From NCBI GenBank assembly GCA_036340215.1, contig JAYYZF010000041.1, positions 1-27,581 on the forward strand: a DNA stretch of 27,581 nt, read 5' to 3'. The stretch is from JABJPE01 sp036340215 (GTDB lineage Bacteria; Pseudomonadota; Gammaproteobacteria; Comchoanobacterales; Comchoanobacteraceae). The notes below the pieces were generated by a model. The model did no database searches. It was not told the DNA's origin and was given only the letters and a program-made list of their open reading frames with translations. The position numbers and the translations under genes are program-made. The number at the start of each line of letters is the position of its first letter. Position 1 is the first letter of the stretch. Of this stretch, positions 1 through 8,053 are shown one piece after another.

Positions 1-156
1 ATAACTATAAATAGAACTGCAAAAAAAATGTCTATTATTGGCGATACTACGCATTCAGATAGTGCAGTAATGATATTAGATATGTTTGGAAAAAACGATG
101 CCCCAGATTCACAACAAAATGCTAACAAAGCCATACCAGGAGGATCATTAAAATGA
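1..156 (+). CDS. C-terminal end of an unidentified protein (5' end outside the window)
   Basis: The first reading frame is open from base 1 and ends at a TGA at 154-156. It encodes the last 51 residues of a protein whose start lies outside the window. The tail is polar and ends in a Gly-Gly-Ser-Leu-Lys stretch; I recognise no domain. The stop overlaps the ATG of the next gene as ATGA. The next gene's ribosome binding site (AGGAGG, about 139-144) lies inside this frame, so the two genes are very likely translationally coupled and functionally linked. An internal ATG at 28 gives a possible short product, but no good ribosome binding site precedes it. A truncated longer gene is therefore more likely. 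Confidence 0.55.
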   Translation: MTINRTAKKMSIIGDTTHSDSAVMILDMFGKNDAPDSQQNANKAIPGGSLK

Positions 157-1028
157 GTTATCAAAGTGGTATAAATAAAAGCATAGTTAAACAGACAAAC
201 TATAAAACCATATTAGAAGAAATATTTGAAGAGTACGCTATAAATCTCTTTGCGTTAATATTTGGAGCTCCTGGAGCTTACATAGCTGTCTTTTTCATTA
301 TAGGTTTTACTGGGATAACGCTATGCAGTGTTACAGGAATAGGCATAGCGACTGCTGCAGTTGCCACAGCGCTAGCATTAATACCTGTTGCAGGGATCTT
401 CTTAGCTTATGGGATAGCAACCGCACTGATTATAGCTGCAGCAGCTATATTAGCAGGAACTATTGCTTTAGTATGCTCTATTATACCATCTTTGTATATA
501 ATAACTAACCTTTGCTTTATGAGCTACTTTGCCACTAATGTAACTTCATTAATAGGTACAGTAGCGCTTTCTTGGCAAATACTCGGAATTATTAGCTTAT
601 CATTAGGCATTACAAATCTATTTATTGATCTCATAATTAGTTCTAATATCGGCGCAAAAACCTCTGACTCTATAATTTTTTCATTAGGAACATCAATAGC
701 TTCATTTATACTTGTATCTATACCAACATTTTTTATCTGTACATCTTGTGGCTTGCCAGCTTTTAACCTTGGAGTACTTAGCAGCAATATTAGCTTTCTT
801 AGCGCTTTTAATCCGACAAACGCTCTAAATTTGACATTCTTAGTTACCGCAGTTTTAACAAAGCTACCCCTTTCTGTTGGCGTTATAAAATCATTTAACT
901 ACACAGCATCTACTGAGATAGAAAATTATAAACAGCAGCAAATGGAAGAAAAGGAGTTTGAAATAATTACCCCGCAAACAGCAAACAATATTACTCTTGA
1001 CAGTTCTAATACTCAGCCTGACATTTAA
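153..1028 (+). CDS. Orphan multi-pass membrane protein, 291 aa
   Basis: I do not recognise this protein. About residues 30-245 are almost continuously hydrophobic and rich in Ala, Ile, Gly and Leu, with an estimated six to eight membrane segments. Both ends are polar. The last 45 residues are a Gln/Glu/Asn-rich tail with a short acidic block (MEEKEFE) about 30 residues from the end. The start is well supported by AGGAGG nine bases upstream of the ATG and by the ATGA overlap with the preceding gene. The Ala/Gly-rich segments with small residues and the Glu-containing tail resemble effectors that insert in host membranes, but the sequence alone does not show this. A transporter is less likely because no charged residues recur within the membrane segments. 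Confidence 0.75.
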   Translation: MSYQSGINKSIVKQTNYKTILEEIFEEYAINLFALIFGAPGAYIAVFFIIGFTGITLCSVTGIGIATAAVATALALIPVAGIFLAYGIATALIIAAAAILAGTIALVCSIIPSLYIITNLCFMSYFATNVTSLIGTVALSWQILGIISLSLGITNLFIDLIISSNIGAKTSDSIIFSLGTSIASFILVSIPTFFICTSCGLPAFNLGVLSSNISFLSAFNPTNALNLTFLVTAVLTKLPLSVGVIKSFNYTASTEIENYKQQQMEEKEFEIITPQTANNITLDSSNTQPDI

Positions 1029-1129
1029 GTAACTTAACTATTTTCAAAGCAAGCTTAACAAGCATATAAAACTGTAAGTAGGCTTGATTATAGGATTATT
1101 TACACAATATTGATAATCAAGAGTAGCAA

Positions 1130-1915
1130 TTAAATACCTCTACTTGTTTTTATTAACTCATATGCCTTTTTTATTTCTGCTGTTTTTTGGTTTGCAACTT
1201 TTAGCATCTCCTGAGGCAACCCTTGAGAAATAAGTCTATCAGGATGATTCTTACCAATTAGCTTTCTGTAAGCTCGCTTTAAATCCTGGTTACTACAATC
1301 TTGCTGAATCTCAAGAGTTTTATAAGCCTGACTTAATTCATGCTCTTTACTAAATTTGTATACCCTATTTGTATTTGAATGTGAATTATAACTATTATAA
1401 ATAGCGGAAAAACCCAATCTCTCACAAATATGGTTTATCAAGCCCGCCTTATTAGAACTCAAACCATCAACACTTGCCGCTCTGTTTTGGACATCAATAA
1501 ATATTTTTAATAATACTATTTGACCTCTACAAGACCTTATCAAATTATCAAGCTCCATATCTAGGTCAAATCCTGGGGATTTCCCTCTATTAAAGGCCGC
1601 TATTGCCTCTCTCCTAGCCATAGAATTTAGATTTAATTGCCCCATAAATTCTTCAGCAACTGCTATCTCTTGCTCAGAGACAACACCATCAAACTTAGCA
1701 ATATAGCCCATCACAGCAAATGCTGCATCGAAAAATGTTCGTTGCGTTTCGGAATGACTGTAAGAGAAGAAATAAGAAGTATTAAGATGAGGAGGGCTGA
1801 TACTATTATCAAATTTACTACCAATCCAAATACCAAGAAGAATCCCCAGAAAGCTATATCCAGATGGAGCTGTTAAGGCATAACCAAAATACGCACCTAT
1901 TATTTTTCCAATCAT
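1130..1915 (-). CDS. djlA: DjlA-like membrane-anchored J-domain co-chaperone
   Basis: This is a DnaJ-like co-chaperone expected to stimulate DnaK at the inner membrane. A Gly-rich hydrophobic anchor spans residues 4-33 and ends in the Asp-Asn pair typical of DjlA. A TerB-like helical domain follows at about 59-172 (FFDAAFAVMGYIAKFDG is the family signature). A C-terminal J domain spans about 195-258 with the HPD motif at 224-226. At 261 residues it is close to the roughly 270 of E. coli DjlA. The linker between TerB and J (about 172-192) is Ser/Asn-rich. In Legionella, DjlA-type proteins are linked to stress tolerance and intracellular growth, which fits a host-associated lifestyle. It lies downstream of a 673-residue orphan on the same strand, 138 bases away. 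Confidence 0.92.
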   Translation of the reverse strand: MIGKIIGAYFGYALTAPSGYSFLGILLGIWIGSKFDNSISPPHLNTSYFFSYSHSETQRTFFDAAFAVMGYIAKFDGVVSEQEIAVAEEFMGQLNLNSMARREAIAAFNRGKSPGFDLDMELDNLIRSCRGQIVLLKIFIDVQNRAASVDGLSSNKAGLINHICERLGFSAIYNSYNSHSNTNRVYKFSKEHELSQAYKTLEIQQDCSNQDLKRAYRKLIGKNHPDRLISQGLPQEMLKVANQKTAEIKKAYELIKTSRGI

Positions 1916-1973
1916 AAAAATACCAAGCAGAAAAGTATATACAAATAAGGATTAAAAAATAGCTTAGCAATTT

Positions 1974-1989
1974 TTACATATATATGTAA
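1974..1989. repeat. Perfect 16-bp palindrome upstream of djlA
   Basis: TTACATATATATGTAA is its own reverse complement. It lies in the 138-base space between the 673-residue orphan gene and djlA, about 60 bases before the djlA start. It could be an operator for a dimeric regulator. A run of TA steps in AT-rich DNA can also form such a palindrome by chance, so a regulatory role is only a suggestion. Confidence 0.3.
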
Positions 1990-2053
1990 GCAATATAGAT
2001 CAAAAAAACGCCTTATCCTCAGATATCTTTATTAGTAATAATCTTATTATCTT

Positions 2054-4075
2054 CTAACCAGGTGGGTAACTATGGTAAAGAGGATTAGAGCTAGACTCTT
2101 TATTTCCAGAACTGCCGGGAGGCACTTTTTTTAACTTAAAGCTATGATTACCTTTCTGTTGTAGAGATCGCACCATCCTGACAGGAAGTAAACCAGAAGA
2201 TGCAGCCTGATCTTCGTCTAATGTCATTCTTATATACTTAACTTTATCATTGGCTTCACTTTTATCAGGATTTATATTCTTAGTAAAGGCGGCAAGTATG
2301 TTATGGGTTGAGCTATTTTCGAAAATATTAGCATCATCATTTTCAGAAATTAGTGACATTGAGCTATTCTTGATTACATCACTTCCTATTTTTCGACCCT
2401 CTTTATCTAAATTTTCATTTTCTATATCTAAAGATGAGGGTAATTGCCCTGACAACAACTTGCCAGACCTACTTTCCTTCATACCCCATAACTTATTCAT
2501 ATCTAAGTTGTCTTTACAATAGTTCCAGACATGAGACTGTGTTATGCCTTGAATTTTAAGATTAGGATCATCTGCTTTTTTTCTAGCATAATCCAAAAGT
2601 CTCTGCAGAACTATTACCTGTAAATCTCTGCCTAGAAAAAATGATCGGGATAAACTTTGCGAAGTTTGAGTAATTAACGATACGTTTGTAGTAATAACAG
2701 GAAGGCCCATAGAAATAGCATCATAACACATTTGCCAATCAGCTGTATCAAAGTTACTGTCAACATGAACGTTCTGGTCAGGACCACATGGCTCGTTCAG
2801 AATACTAAGGAAAACACTCCTAATGATATTATAGTCAAGTGTGTTTCTTGACATTTGTAACAGCATTGCTTTCTCACTATTCTCAACATCTATTATTAAT
2901 TCATTATATTCTGGAGAGGAAACTATGCTCTCTAAATTATTATTTTTATTTTCTGATATTTTTTTTAATTGAGTATCAAATCTTTCATAGTTTGATATCT
3001 GAGAAGATGTAAATTTGCGCATATCTTTTTTGAAATCAGAGCTGGAATAACCTTTTATTTTTCTTCCCACAACTTTAAACAGCTCATTTACAAATTTGTG
3101 ATAACGCTGCGACAGATTGTCTTTTTTCTCCTTAGGAGAGCTTGAAGTTGGCATAGCCAATCCATCATTACCTTCGTAATGCATTATTTCCTTACCTTCG
3201 TAAAATTCAAAGATTACACCCATACGGTAAAAATAATAAAATGGTGATAGATCCATTGCATACTCAGATATCAAGTTATCAAAAATATCTTTATTATCTT
3301 TCACGAAGTGTTCTTCATCAAGCTTACGCAACTCATTTTCAATATCTTTAGAAAAATTCAAACCATAATTTCTTTCTGCAATAAAACTGTTTACTAGCAT
3401 AGAAAGTTGTTCTATCTCTATTTTTTTGTCTGACATGATTTTTTCTAGCAAATCATGCTCTGTTTTCTCCTGAAAAAAAACACGCTTTTCTTCTTGCAGA
3501 AACTGTTCTAGAAGACTAGCCTTATCTTGATAAGAAGGACGCATATCATCAGAAATCAAAATATAACAACCTAAAGCGTCAAAAAAGGTACTAGCTTTAG
3601 TTTTTATGTCATCTTGAATAGCATTAAAATTATCCACAACAAATTGTAAATTCTGAAAACATAAATCAGCGCCTTTTTCACGGTTATATATCTCAGATGC
3701 TGAGCTGCTAAGATCTATTTTACTCTTAAAAACTGTGGCTACAGATACAAAATCAGCTATATCATTTTTCTTCAAAAACACTTTATTAAATTTGCAAACC
3801 ATACCTCCTTTATAGTTTTTAAGTCTACAAATTTCATTTCTAGCATCTTGAGAAATAACCTTTTGTATAACTGGCATATTAAAATTGTTCTTTATTAAAT
3901 GATACCAAAAAGATGAATCGGAAATAGCGGGCAAACCTTCATCTAAAAATGTGGTTACCTGCTCTTTTCTTCTATTATTAACCCTTGCCAGTGTATTTGG
4001 CACACCTGGAGTAGCTTCAGATATATTGATATTGCGATCAGGTGAGCTTATTAATGAAGATTCTTTCTTATACAT
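2054..4075 (-). CDS. Orphan soluble protein, 673 aa
   Basis: I do not recognise this protein. It has no signal peptide and no clear membrane segment. It is rich in Lys, Asp, Asn, Ser and Glu, with several stretches likely to form helices or coiled coils, especially about residues 195-275 and 330-405. A short hydrophobic stretch around 440-475 ends in GLPVITTNVSLITQT and resembles a buried strand rather than a membrane helix. The C-terminal 130 residues look disordered (Ser/Asn-rich, ending in Ser-Tyr-Pro-Pro-Gly). The unusual size, lack of a known fold and polar tail would suit a secreted effector of an intracellular bacterium, but nothing in the sequence proves export. It lies between ubiC and djlA on the same strand. 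Confidence 0.75.
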   Translation of the reverse strand: MYKKESSLISSPDRNINISEATPGVPNTLARVNNRRKEQVTTFLDEGLPAISDSSFWYHLIKNNFNMPVIQKVISQDARNEICRLKNYKGGMVCKFNKVFLKKNDIADFVSVATVFKSKIDLSSSASEIYNREKGADLCFQNLQFVVDNFNAIQDDIKTKASTFFDALGCYILISDDMRPSYQDKASLLEQFLQEEKRVFFQEKTEHDLLEKIMSDKKIEIEQLSMLVNSFIAERNYGLNFSKDIENELRKLDEEHFVKDNKDIFDNLISEYAMDLSPFYYFYRMGVIFEFYEGKEIMHYEGNDGLAMPTSSSPKEKKDNLSQRYHKFVNELFKVVGRKIKGYSSSDFKKDMRKFTSSQISNYERFDTQLKKISENKNNNLESIVSSPEYNELIIDVENSEKAMLLQMSRNTLDYNIIRSVFLSILNEPCGPDQNVHVDSNFDTADWQMCYDAISMGLPVITTNVSLITQTSQSLSRSFFLGRDLQVIVLQRLLDYARKKADDPNLKIQGITQSHVWNYCKDNLDMNKLWGMKESRSGKLLSGQLPSSLDIENENLDKEGRKIGSDVIKNSSMSLISENDDANIFENSSTHNILAAFTKNINPDKSEANDKVKYIRMTLDEDQAASSGLLPVRMVRSLQQKGNHSFKLKKVPPGSSGNKESSSNPLYHSYPPG

Positions 4076-4158
4076 AAATTTTCTCGAATATTTATTGTTA
4101 CTGCTTTACTTTACAATATTAGCACTATAATTACGCTAAATAAAGTTTTTTTATTTTT

Positions 4159-4698
4159 TCACGCTATTTTGAAGCTATATATATCATGAGGCAAAAAAAT
4201 CTCGTAAAAGTAAATTTTGTTAGAAATATACTCTACTTTTGACCTTCTTACTATCAAATACTTGTAAGCATGGCTAGCCAATAATGGAATAGATGGCGAA
4301 AGAGACGATCCTTTTAATCCACTAAAAACCATATCTTTTCTTACAATACTGTTAGCGGCAAACTTAGTAGCACCCAATGGCTTTGAACTATCTGACAACA
4401 TATCTATCAAGCTTTCTGACTTTGCCTCAGCTGGGACCACTACTGCTGCAACCATCCAAGGCCTATCTAACACTGTTAACAGCGAATTTCTTACCCAGAC
4501 AGTTGAATTACAAAACAGTTTATCCTCAAGCCAGCAAGGAGCCTTATTGTCGCCCAAAAGACTTACTGATATTGTCAAACCATAATCTTTCTTTAAACGA
4601 CTTGTAGTTGAATAAGGATCAGAGAGCCAACTATAAAGAGCCCTGTTAACAACCACACCATCCACATCATATGGATCTGAAACCCAAGAAAAAGACAT
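4159..4698 (-). CDS. ubiC: Chorismate pyruvate-lyase UbiC
   Basis: UbiC converts chorismate to 4-hydroxybenzoate and pyruvate, the first committed step of ubiquinone synthesis, in the cytoplasm. The 179-residue protein aligns through its length with E. coli UbiC (165 aa). Shared features include the N-terminal SWLSDPYSTTSRL segment, the core Trp-Val-Arg at 68-70 (Arg70 matches the substrate-binding Arg of E. coli), RPWMVAAVVVP at 79-89, KPLGATKF at 106-113 and the C-terminal YEIFLP at 165-170 with the conserved Glu166. The product is the substrate of UbiA, encoded divergently next door. In E. coli ubiC and ubiA form one operon, so the divergent arrangement here is a local rearrangement. No strong ribosome binding site precedes the ATG. 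Confidence 0.88.
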   Translation of the reverse strand: MSFSWVSDPYDVDGVVVNRALYSWLSDPYSTTSRLKKDYGLTISVSLLGDNKAPCWLEDKLFCNSTVWVRNSLLTVLDRPWMVAAVVVPAEAKSESLIDMLSDSSKPLGATKFAANSIVRKDMVFSGLKGSSLSPSIPLLASHAYKYLIVRRSKVEYISNKIYFYEIFLPHDIYSFKIA

Positions 4699-4707
4699 AA
4701 GATAAAG

Positions 4708-4737
4708 TTGACTCTCAAGTTAGAATATTCATAATAC
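4708..4737 (+). promoter_or_regulatory. Predicted sigma-70 promoter for ubiA
   Basis: TTGACT at 4708-4713 and TAATAC at 4732-4737 are separated by 18 bases in the short ubiC-ubiA divergent gap. Transcription would start near 4744, about 24 bases before the ubiA ATG. The fit to the -35/-10 consensus is good (five of six and four of six bases). Confidence 0.55.
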
Positions 4738-4767
4738 AAGGACTATATGATATTATAAAAACATTGT

Positions 4768-5640
4768 ATGAGCGAGACAAATATGAAATCCAGAAATATG
4801 CCAGCCTATGCAAAACTAATGAGACTAGATAAGCCTATAGGAATATTCTTACTTTTATACCCAACGAGCTGGGCCTTAGTTATGGCAAACCAAGGAAGCA
4901 TTCAACTGCAGTATGCCGTAATTTTTTTCTTAGGAGTTGTGGCAACTAGATCATTAGGATGTGTTATAAATGATATTGCAGATAGAAATATAGATATACA
5001 CGTCTTAAGAACAAAAGATAGACCATTAGCGACTCAAGAAATATCTATACTAGAAGCAACCATTATAGCATCTGGATTAACCACTTTTTCAGTTATCTTG
5101 CTTTTACAACTACCAATGACAACCTGGCCACTAGCACTAGTTGCCATGCTTCTAATGATAATTTACCCATTCTGCAAAAGATTTTTTCATTGCCCTCAAC
5201 TCATACTTGGCATAGCATTTTCTGTATCAATATTAATGGTTTACTCTACTGTTTGCGGCACGTTAACTATGGAAGCATGGCAAATATTTACCATATCTAC
5301 GTTATGGTCAGTTATTTACGACACCCAATATGCGCTTGTCGATAAAGAAGATGACTTAAAGCTTGGGTTAAGGTCTAGCGCTATTTTATTTGGAAAACTC
5401 TGCCACCAAATCATTGCAATTTTACAAAAACTTTTTTTCTGTTTGTGGCTAAACTTAGGAATAAAACACAACTTTAACACCCAATTTTATATGTTTTTAT
5501 CATTAGCGGCGCTACTTGGAATATACCAACAATATCTTATAATGACTAACATACGAGAAAATAGCTTTTTAGCATTTCAAAATAATAAATGGGTAGGACT
5601 GCTCTTGTTAATTGGAGTAGCTGCAAACTTTTACTTCTAA
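4768..5640 (+). CDS. ubiA: 4-hydroxybenzoate polyprenyltransferase UbiA
   Basis: This integral membrane prenyltransferase attaches the polyprenyl tail to 4-hydroxybenzoate. Its 290 residues match the family length. The first Asp-rich, Mg-diphosphate-binding motif is NDIADRNID at 68-76, followed by KDRPLA at 83-88. The second is around 185-196 (Asp185 to DKEDD) followed by LKLGLRSSAILFG. DKPIGIFLLLYP at 21-32 is the usual entry to the first helix. About eight to nine hydrophobic helices are visible. The ATG at 4768 is kept because it follows the predicted promoter; a second ATG lies at 4783 and neither has a strong ribosome binding site. It is divergent from ubiC and, with coq7, indicates aerobic ubiquinone synthesis. 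Confidence 0.95.
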   Translation: MSETNMKSRNMPAYAKLMRLDKPIGIFLLLYPTSWALVMANQGSIQLQYAVIFFLGVVATRSLGCVINDIADRNIDIHVLRTKDRPLATQEISILEATIIASGLTTFSVILLLQLPMTTWPLALVAMLLMIIYPFCKRFFHCPQLILGIAFSVSILMVYSTVCGTLTMEAWQIFTISTLWSVIYDTQYALVDKEDDLKLGLRSSAILFGKLCHQIIAILQKLFFCLWLNLGIKHNFNTQFYMFLSLAALLGIYQQYLIMTNIRENSFLAFQNNKWVGLLLLIGVAANFYF

Positions 5641-5679
5641 CGCAATAAAATTGTTAAGTAACGTTAAAATCAAATCGAA

Positions 5680-6318
5680 CTAACTAACAAGTGTCAAGGT
5701 TTGCAAATATCCTGTAATACCATCGCCTAGCATCATAAAAGCCATTGCCACAAGAATCATACCCATAACTTTACCAACAACCCTAATACCAGAATCACCT
5801 AATAGATTTTTTATATAGGAAGCAAAAAATAACATTACAAATACTATTACCATTAAGACCAAATTAGCAAGAGTAATGCCAACAGCGCTCTCAAAGCCAG
5901 GGTGTTTAGAGGCATATACTATTACTGCAGTCATAGCCCCAGGACCAGCAATTAGAGGCAATGACATTGGTACTACTGCGATATTATCCGAACTTTTAGC
6001 CGCGACAATGTCCTTATGTGATGTATGAACACTATCTTCCTTTGACTGCAACATATGCATACCCATAACTAGTATTATTAAGCCGCCAGCCAAATGCAAA
6101 GCATAAACCTTGATACCAAAAAGATTTAATAAATCATCACCAAAAAATGTTACTATCGCCAAAATAATCATTGACGCCATAACTACTTGAAATGCGGTTT
6201 TTCTCTGGCTCTTAACTGACTGTGATGAAGTCATACTAATGAAGATCCCAGTATTACCTATTGGATTAGTAATAGCAAACATTGTTGTAAAGTACGTTAC
6301 TAGTTCTTGCATATGCAT
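5680..6318 (-). CDS. MarC-family integral membrane protein
   Basis: This is a 212-residue, six-helix membrane protein of the MarC/UPF0056 family, whose biochemical function is not established. The N-terminal FAITNPIGNTGIFISMT segment, the central GGLIILVMGMHML and the IAGPGAMTAVIVY segment are family hallmarks. A polar loop at about 95-115 separates the two halves of the protein. The start is supported by AAGGAG six bases upstream of the ATG. It is the last gene of the probable operon coiled-coil gene-erpA-fba-engB-marC, 48 bases after engB. It is convergent with ubiA, and the 39 bases between them contain no obvious hairpin terminator. Confidence 0.88.
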   Translation of the reverse strand: MHMQELVTYFTTMFAITNPIGNTGIFISMTSSQSVKSQRKTAFQVVMASMIILAIVTFFGDDLLNLFGIKVYALHLAGGLIILVMGMHMLQSKEDSVHTSHKDIVAAKSSDNIAVVPMSLPLIAGPGAMTAVIVYASKHPGFESAVGITLANLVLMVIVFVMLFFASYIKNLLGDSGIRVVGKVMGMILVAMAFMMLGDGITGYLQTLTLVS

Positions 6319-6366
6319 TATCCGCTCCTTAGGTAATACATAATCTCATATTAGTTTTTTTTACTT

Positions 6367-6957
6367 CTATAAGCAATACCAGTCTAAAAGTATTTTTTGC
6401 ACTTCTGTAACCCCTAATTTGTCCTTAGCAGAAAAAACTGTTATGGATATTGACTCGGGGAGGTGTTGCATTACCTTCTGTAACATACGTCTTTGTTCTG
6501 ACAAACTTAGCTTATCAGCCTTAGTAAGAATAACGTGTCCTGGAAGAGAAGATTGTTGCAGCCACTCAAGAAAATGGCAGTCCTGTGGCTTTAGAGGATG
6601 CCTTATATCCATTACTAAAACTGCACCGCGCAAACATTCTCTAGTTTTAAGATATTCATTTATAAGATCGACCCAATCTTTTCTAGTACTTTCTGAAACT
6701 CTAGCGTAACCAAAACCTGGCACATCAACCAAGCGTCTTTCAGAATCTATGTCAAAGATGTTAAGGGCAGCTGTTCTTCCTGGAGTTTTACTAGTTTTTG
6801 CCAAGTTTTTTTTATTTGTTATAGCATTAATTGCACTTGACTTTCCAGCATTTGATCGACCAAAAAATGCGACCTCGTAACCTTGGTCAACAGGCAAATA
6901 TTTTATTTTTGGTGCACTTTTTTGAAATTCTATATTCTGAAATTTCTTCTCATACAT
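6367..6957 (-). CDS. engB: Ribosome-biogenesis GTPase EngB (YsxC/YihA)
   Basis: EngB is a small GTPase needed for assembly of the large ribosomal subunit. All G motifs are visible: G1 GRSNAGKS at 33-40, Thr62 for switch I, G3 DVPGFGYA at 78-85, G4 TKAD at 145-148 and G5 SAK at 176-178. Its 196 residues are normal for the family. The ATG lies inside the last codons of fba (8-base overlap), so translation is probably coupled to fba and the two are co-transcribed. Confidence 0.96.
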   Translation of the reverse strand: MYEKKFQNIEFQKSAPKIKYLPVDQGYEVAFFGRSNAGKSSAINAITNKKNLAKTSKTPGRTAALNIFDIDSERRLVDVPGFGYARVSESTRKDWVDLINEYLKTRECLRGAVLVMDIRHPLKPQDCHFLEWLQQSSLPGHVILTKADKLSLSEQRRMLQKVMQHLPESISITVFSAKDKLGVTEVQKILLDWYCL

Positions 6958-8023
6958 TTGCAGTTTCTTTTATAAGCTTACTCTCGGCATCGTATTTCTT
7001 ATGCATATCCTCAAGTGACACTACTTTTATCTTACTAGCCCAACCAGCAGTACCAAAGGCTTCATATCTATCTACGCATATTTCACTCATAGCCTCTATT
7101 GCCTTACTATTATACTTCCTTGGATCAAATTCACTAGGATTTTGGCTTAGATACTGTCTTATTGCACCAGTTGCTGCAAGACGTAGGTCAGTATCAATAT
7201 TTACCTTTCTTACCCCATGCTTAATCCCATTTTGTATCTCACTTACTGGAACTCCATAAGTTTCAGCCATATTACCACCAAATTCATTTATTATTGCCAG
7301 CCAGTCTTGTGGAACTGATGAAGACCCGTGCATAACTAAATGGGTATTTGGTATTATCGCATTTATCTCTTTGATTCTCTGAATACAAAGAACCTCTCCA
7401 GTTGGAGGACGTGAGAATTTGTAAGCGCCATGACTAGTTCCAATTGCGATAGCTAATGCATCAACACCTGTTTTTGCAACGAAATCTGCTGCTTGTTGTG
7501 GATCTGTAAGCATCTGCTCTCTACTTAATTTACCTTCAGCACCAGAGCCATCCTCCTTATCTGCAAAACCAGTCTCAAGAGAACCTAGACACCCCAACTC
7601 ACCCTCAACAGAAACTCCACAAGCATGAGCCATATCTACCACAGTTTTAGTAACATCAATGTTATATTCATATGTAGATGGAGTTTTCATATCTGAACAT
7701 AAAGATCCATCCATCATCACTGAACTAAAGCCAAGCTGGATAGACCTCTGGCAAACAGAAGGAGACGCACCATGATCTTGATGCATACAAACAGGAATGT
7801 GTGGCCATTCAGCCAAAGCAGCCTCAATAAGGTGTTTTAAGAACATAGGCCCAGCATATTTACGAGCACCAGCAGAAGCTTGAAGTATAACTGGGCTATC
7901 AGTTTTATCAGCTGCCTGCATAATAGCTCGCACTTGTTCACTATTGTTTACATTGAAAGCAGGCACACCAAAGTCATGCTCAGCAGCAAAGTCAAGCAAT
8001 TGTCTCAAACTTATTAATGCCAT
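6950..8023 (-). CDS. fba: Class II fructose-1,6-bisphosphate aldolase
   Basis: This zinc enzyme interconverts fructose-1,6-bisphosphate with glyceraldehyde-3-phosphate and dihydroxyacetone phosphate in glycolysis and gluconeogenesis. The 357-residue sequence is of the CbbA/CalA type. Zinc and catalytic residues are visible in MHQDHG (Asp83, His84), GELGCLG (Glu142), GTSHG (His198) and MHGSSSVP (His232). The phosphate-binding loops are GTSHGAYKF and the segment NIDTDLR. AGGAG lies seven bases upstream of the ATG. It sits 30 bases downstream of erpA and overlaps engB, within one probable operon. A class II aldolase shows that at least part of the central sugar pathway is retained. Confidence 0.96.
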   Translation of the reverse strand: MALISLRQLLDFAAEHDFGVPAFNVNNSEQVRAIMQAADKTDSPVILQASAGARKYAGPMFLKHLIEAALAEWPHIPVCMHQDHGASPSVCQRSIQLGFSSVMMDGSLCSDMKTPSTYEYNIDVTKTVVDMAHACGVSVEGELGCLGSLETGFADKEDGSGAEGKLSREQMLTDPQQAADFVAKTGVDALAIAIGTSHGAYKFSRPPTGEVLCIQRIKEINAIIPNTHLVMHGSSSVPQDWLAIINEFGGNMAETYGVPVSEIQNGIKHGVRKVNIDTDLRLAATGAIRQYLSQNPSEFDPRKYNSKAIEAMSEICVDRYEAFGTAGWASKIKVVSLEDMHKKYDAESKLIKETANV

Positions 8024-8053
8024 ATTAAACTCCTTAAATTAAACTAATCTCTT

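Noticed and set aside
1083..1121. Inverted repeat CTTGATTA / TAATCAAG between the convergent orphan gene and djlA as a terminator
   Set aside because: The stem is only eight AT-rich pairs with a 23-base loop and no following T-run, so it is too weak to call.
5641..5679. Terminator between ubiA and the MarC gene
   Set aside because: No hairpin with a T-run could be formed by eye in these 39 bases.
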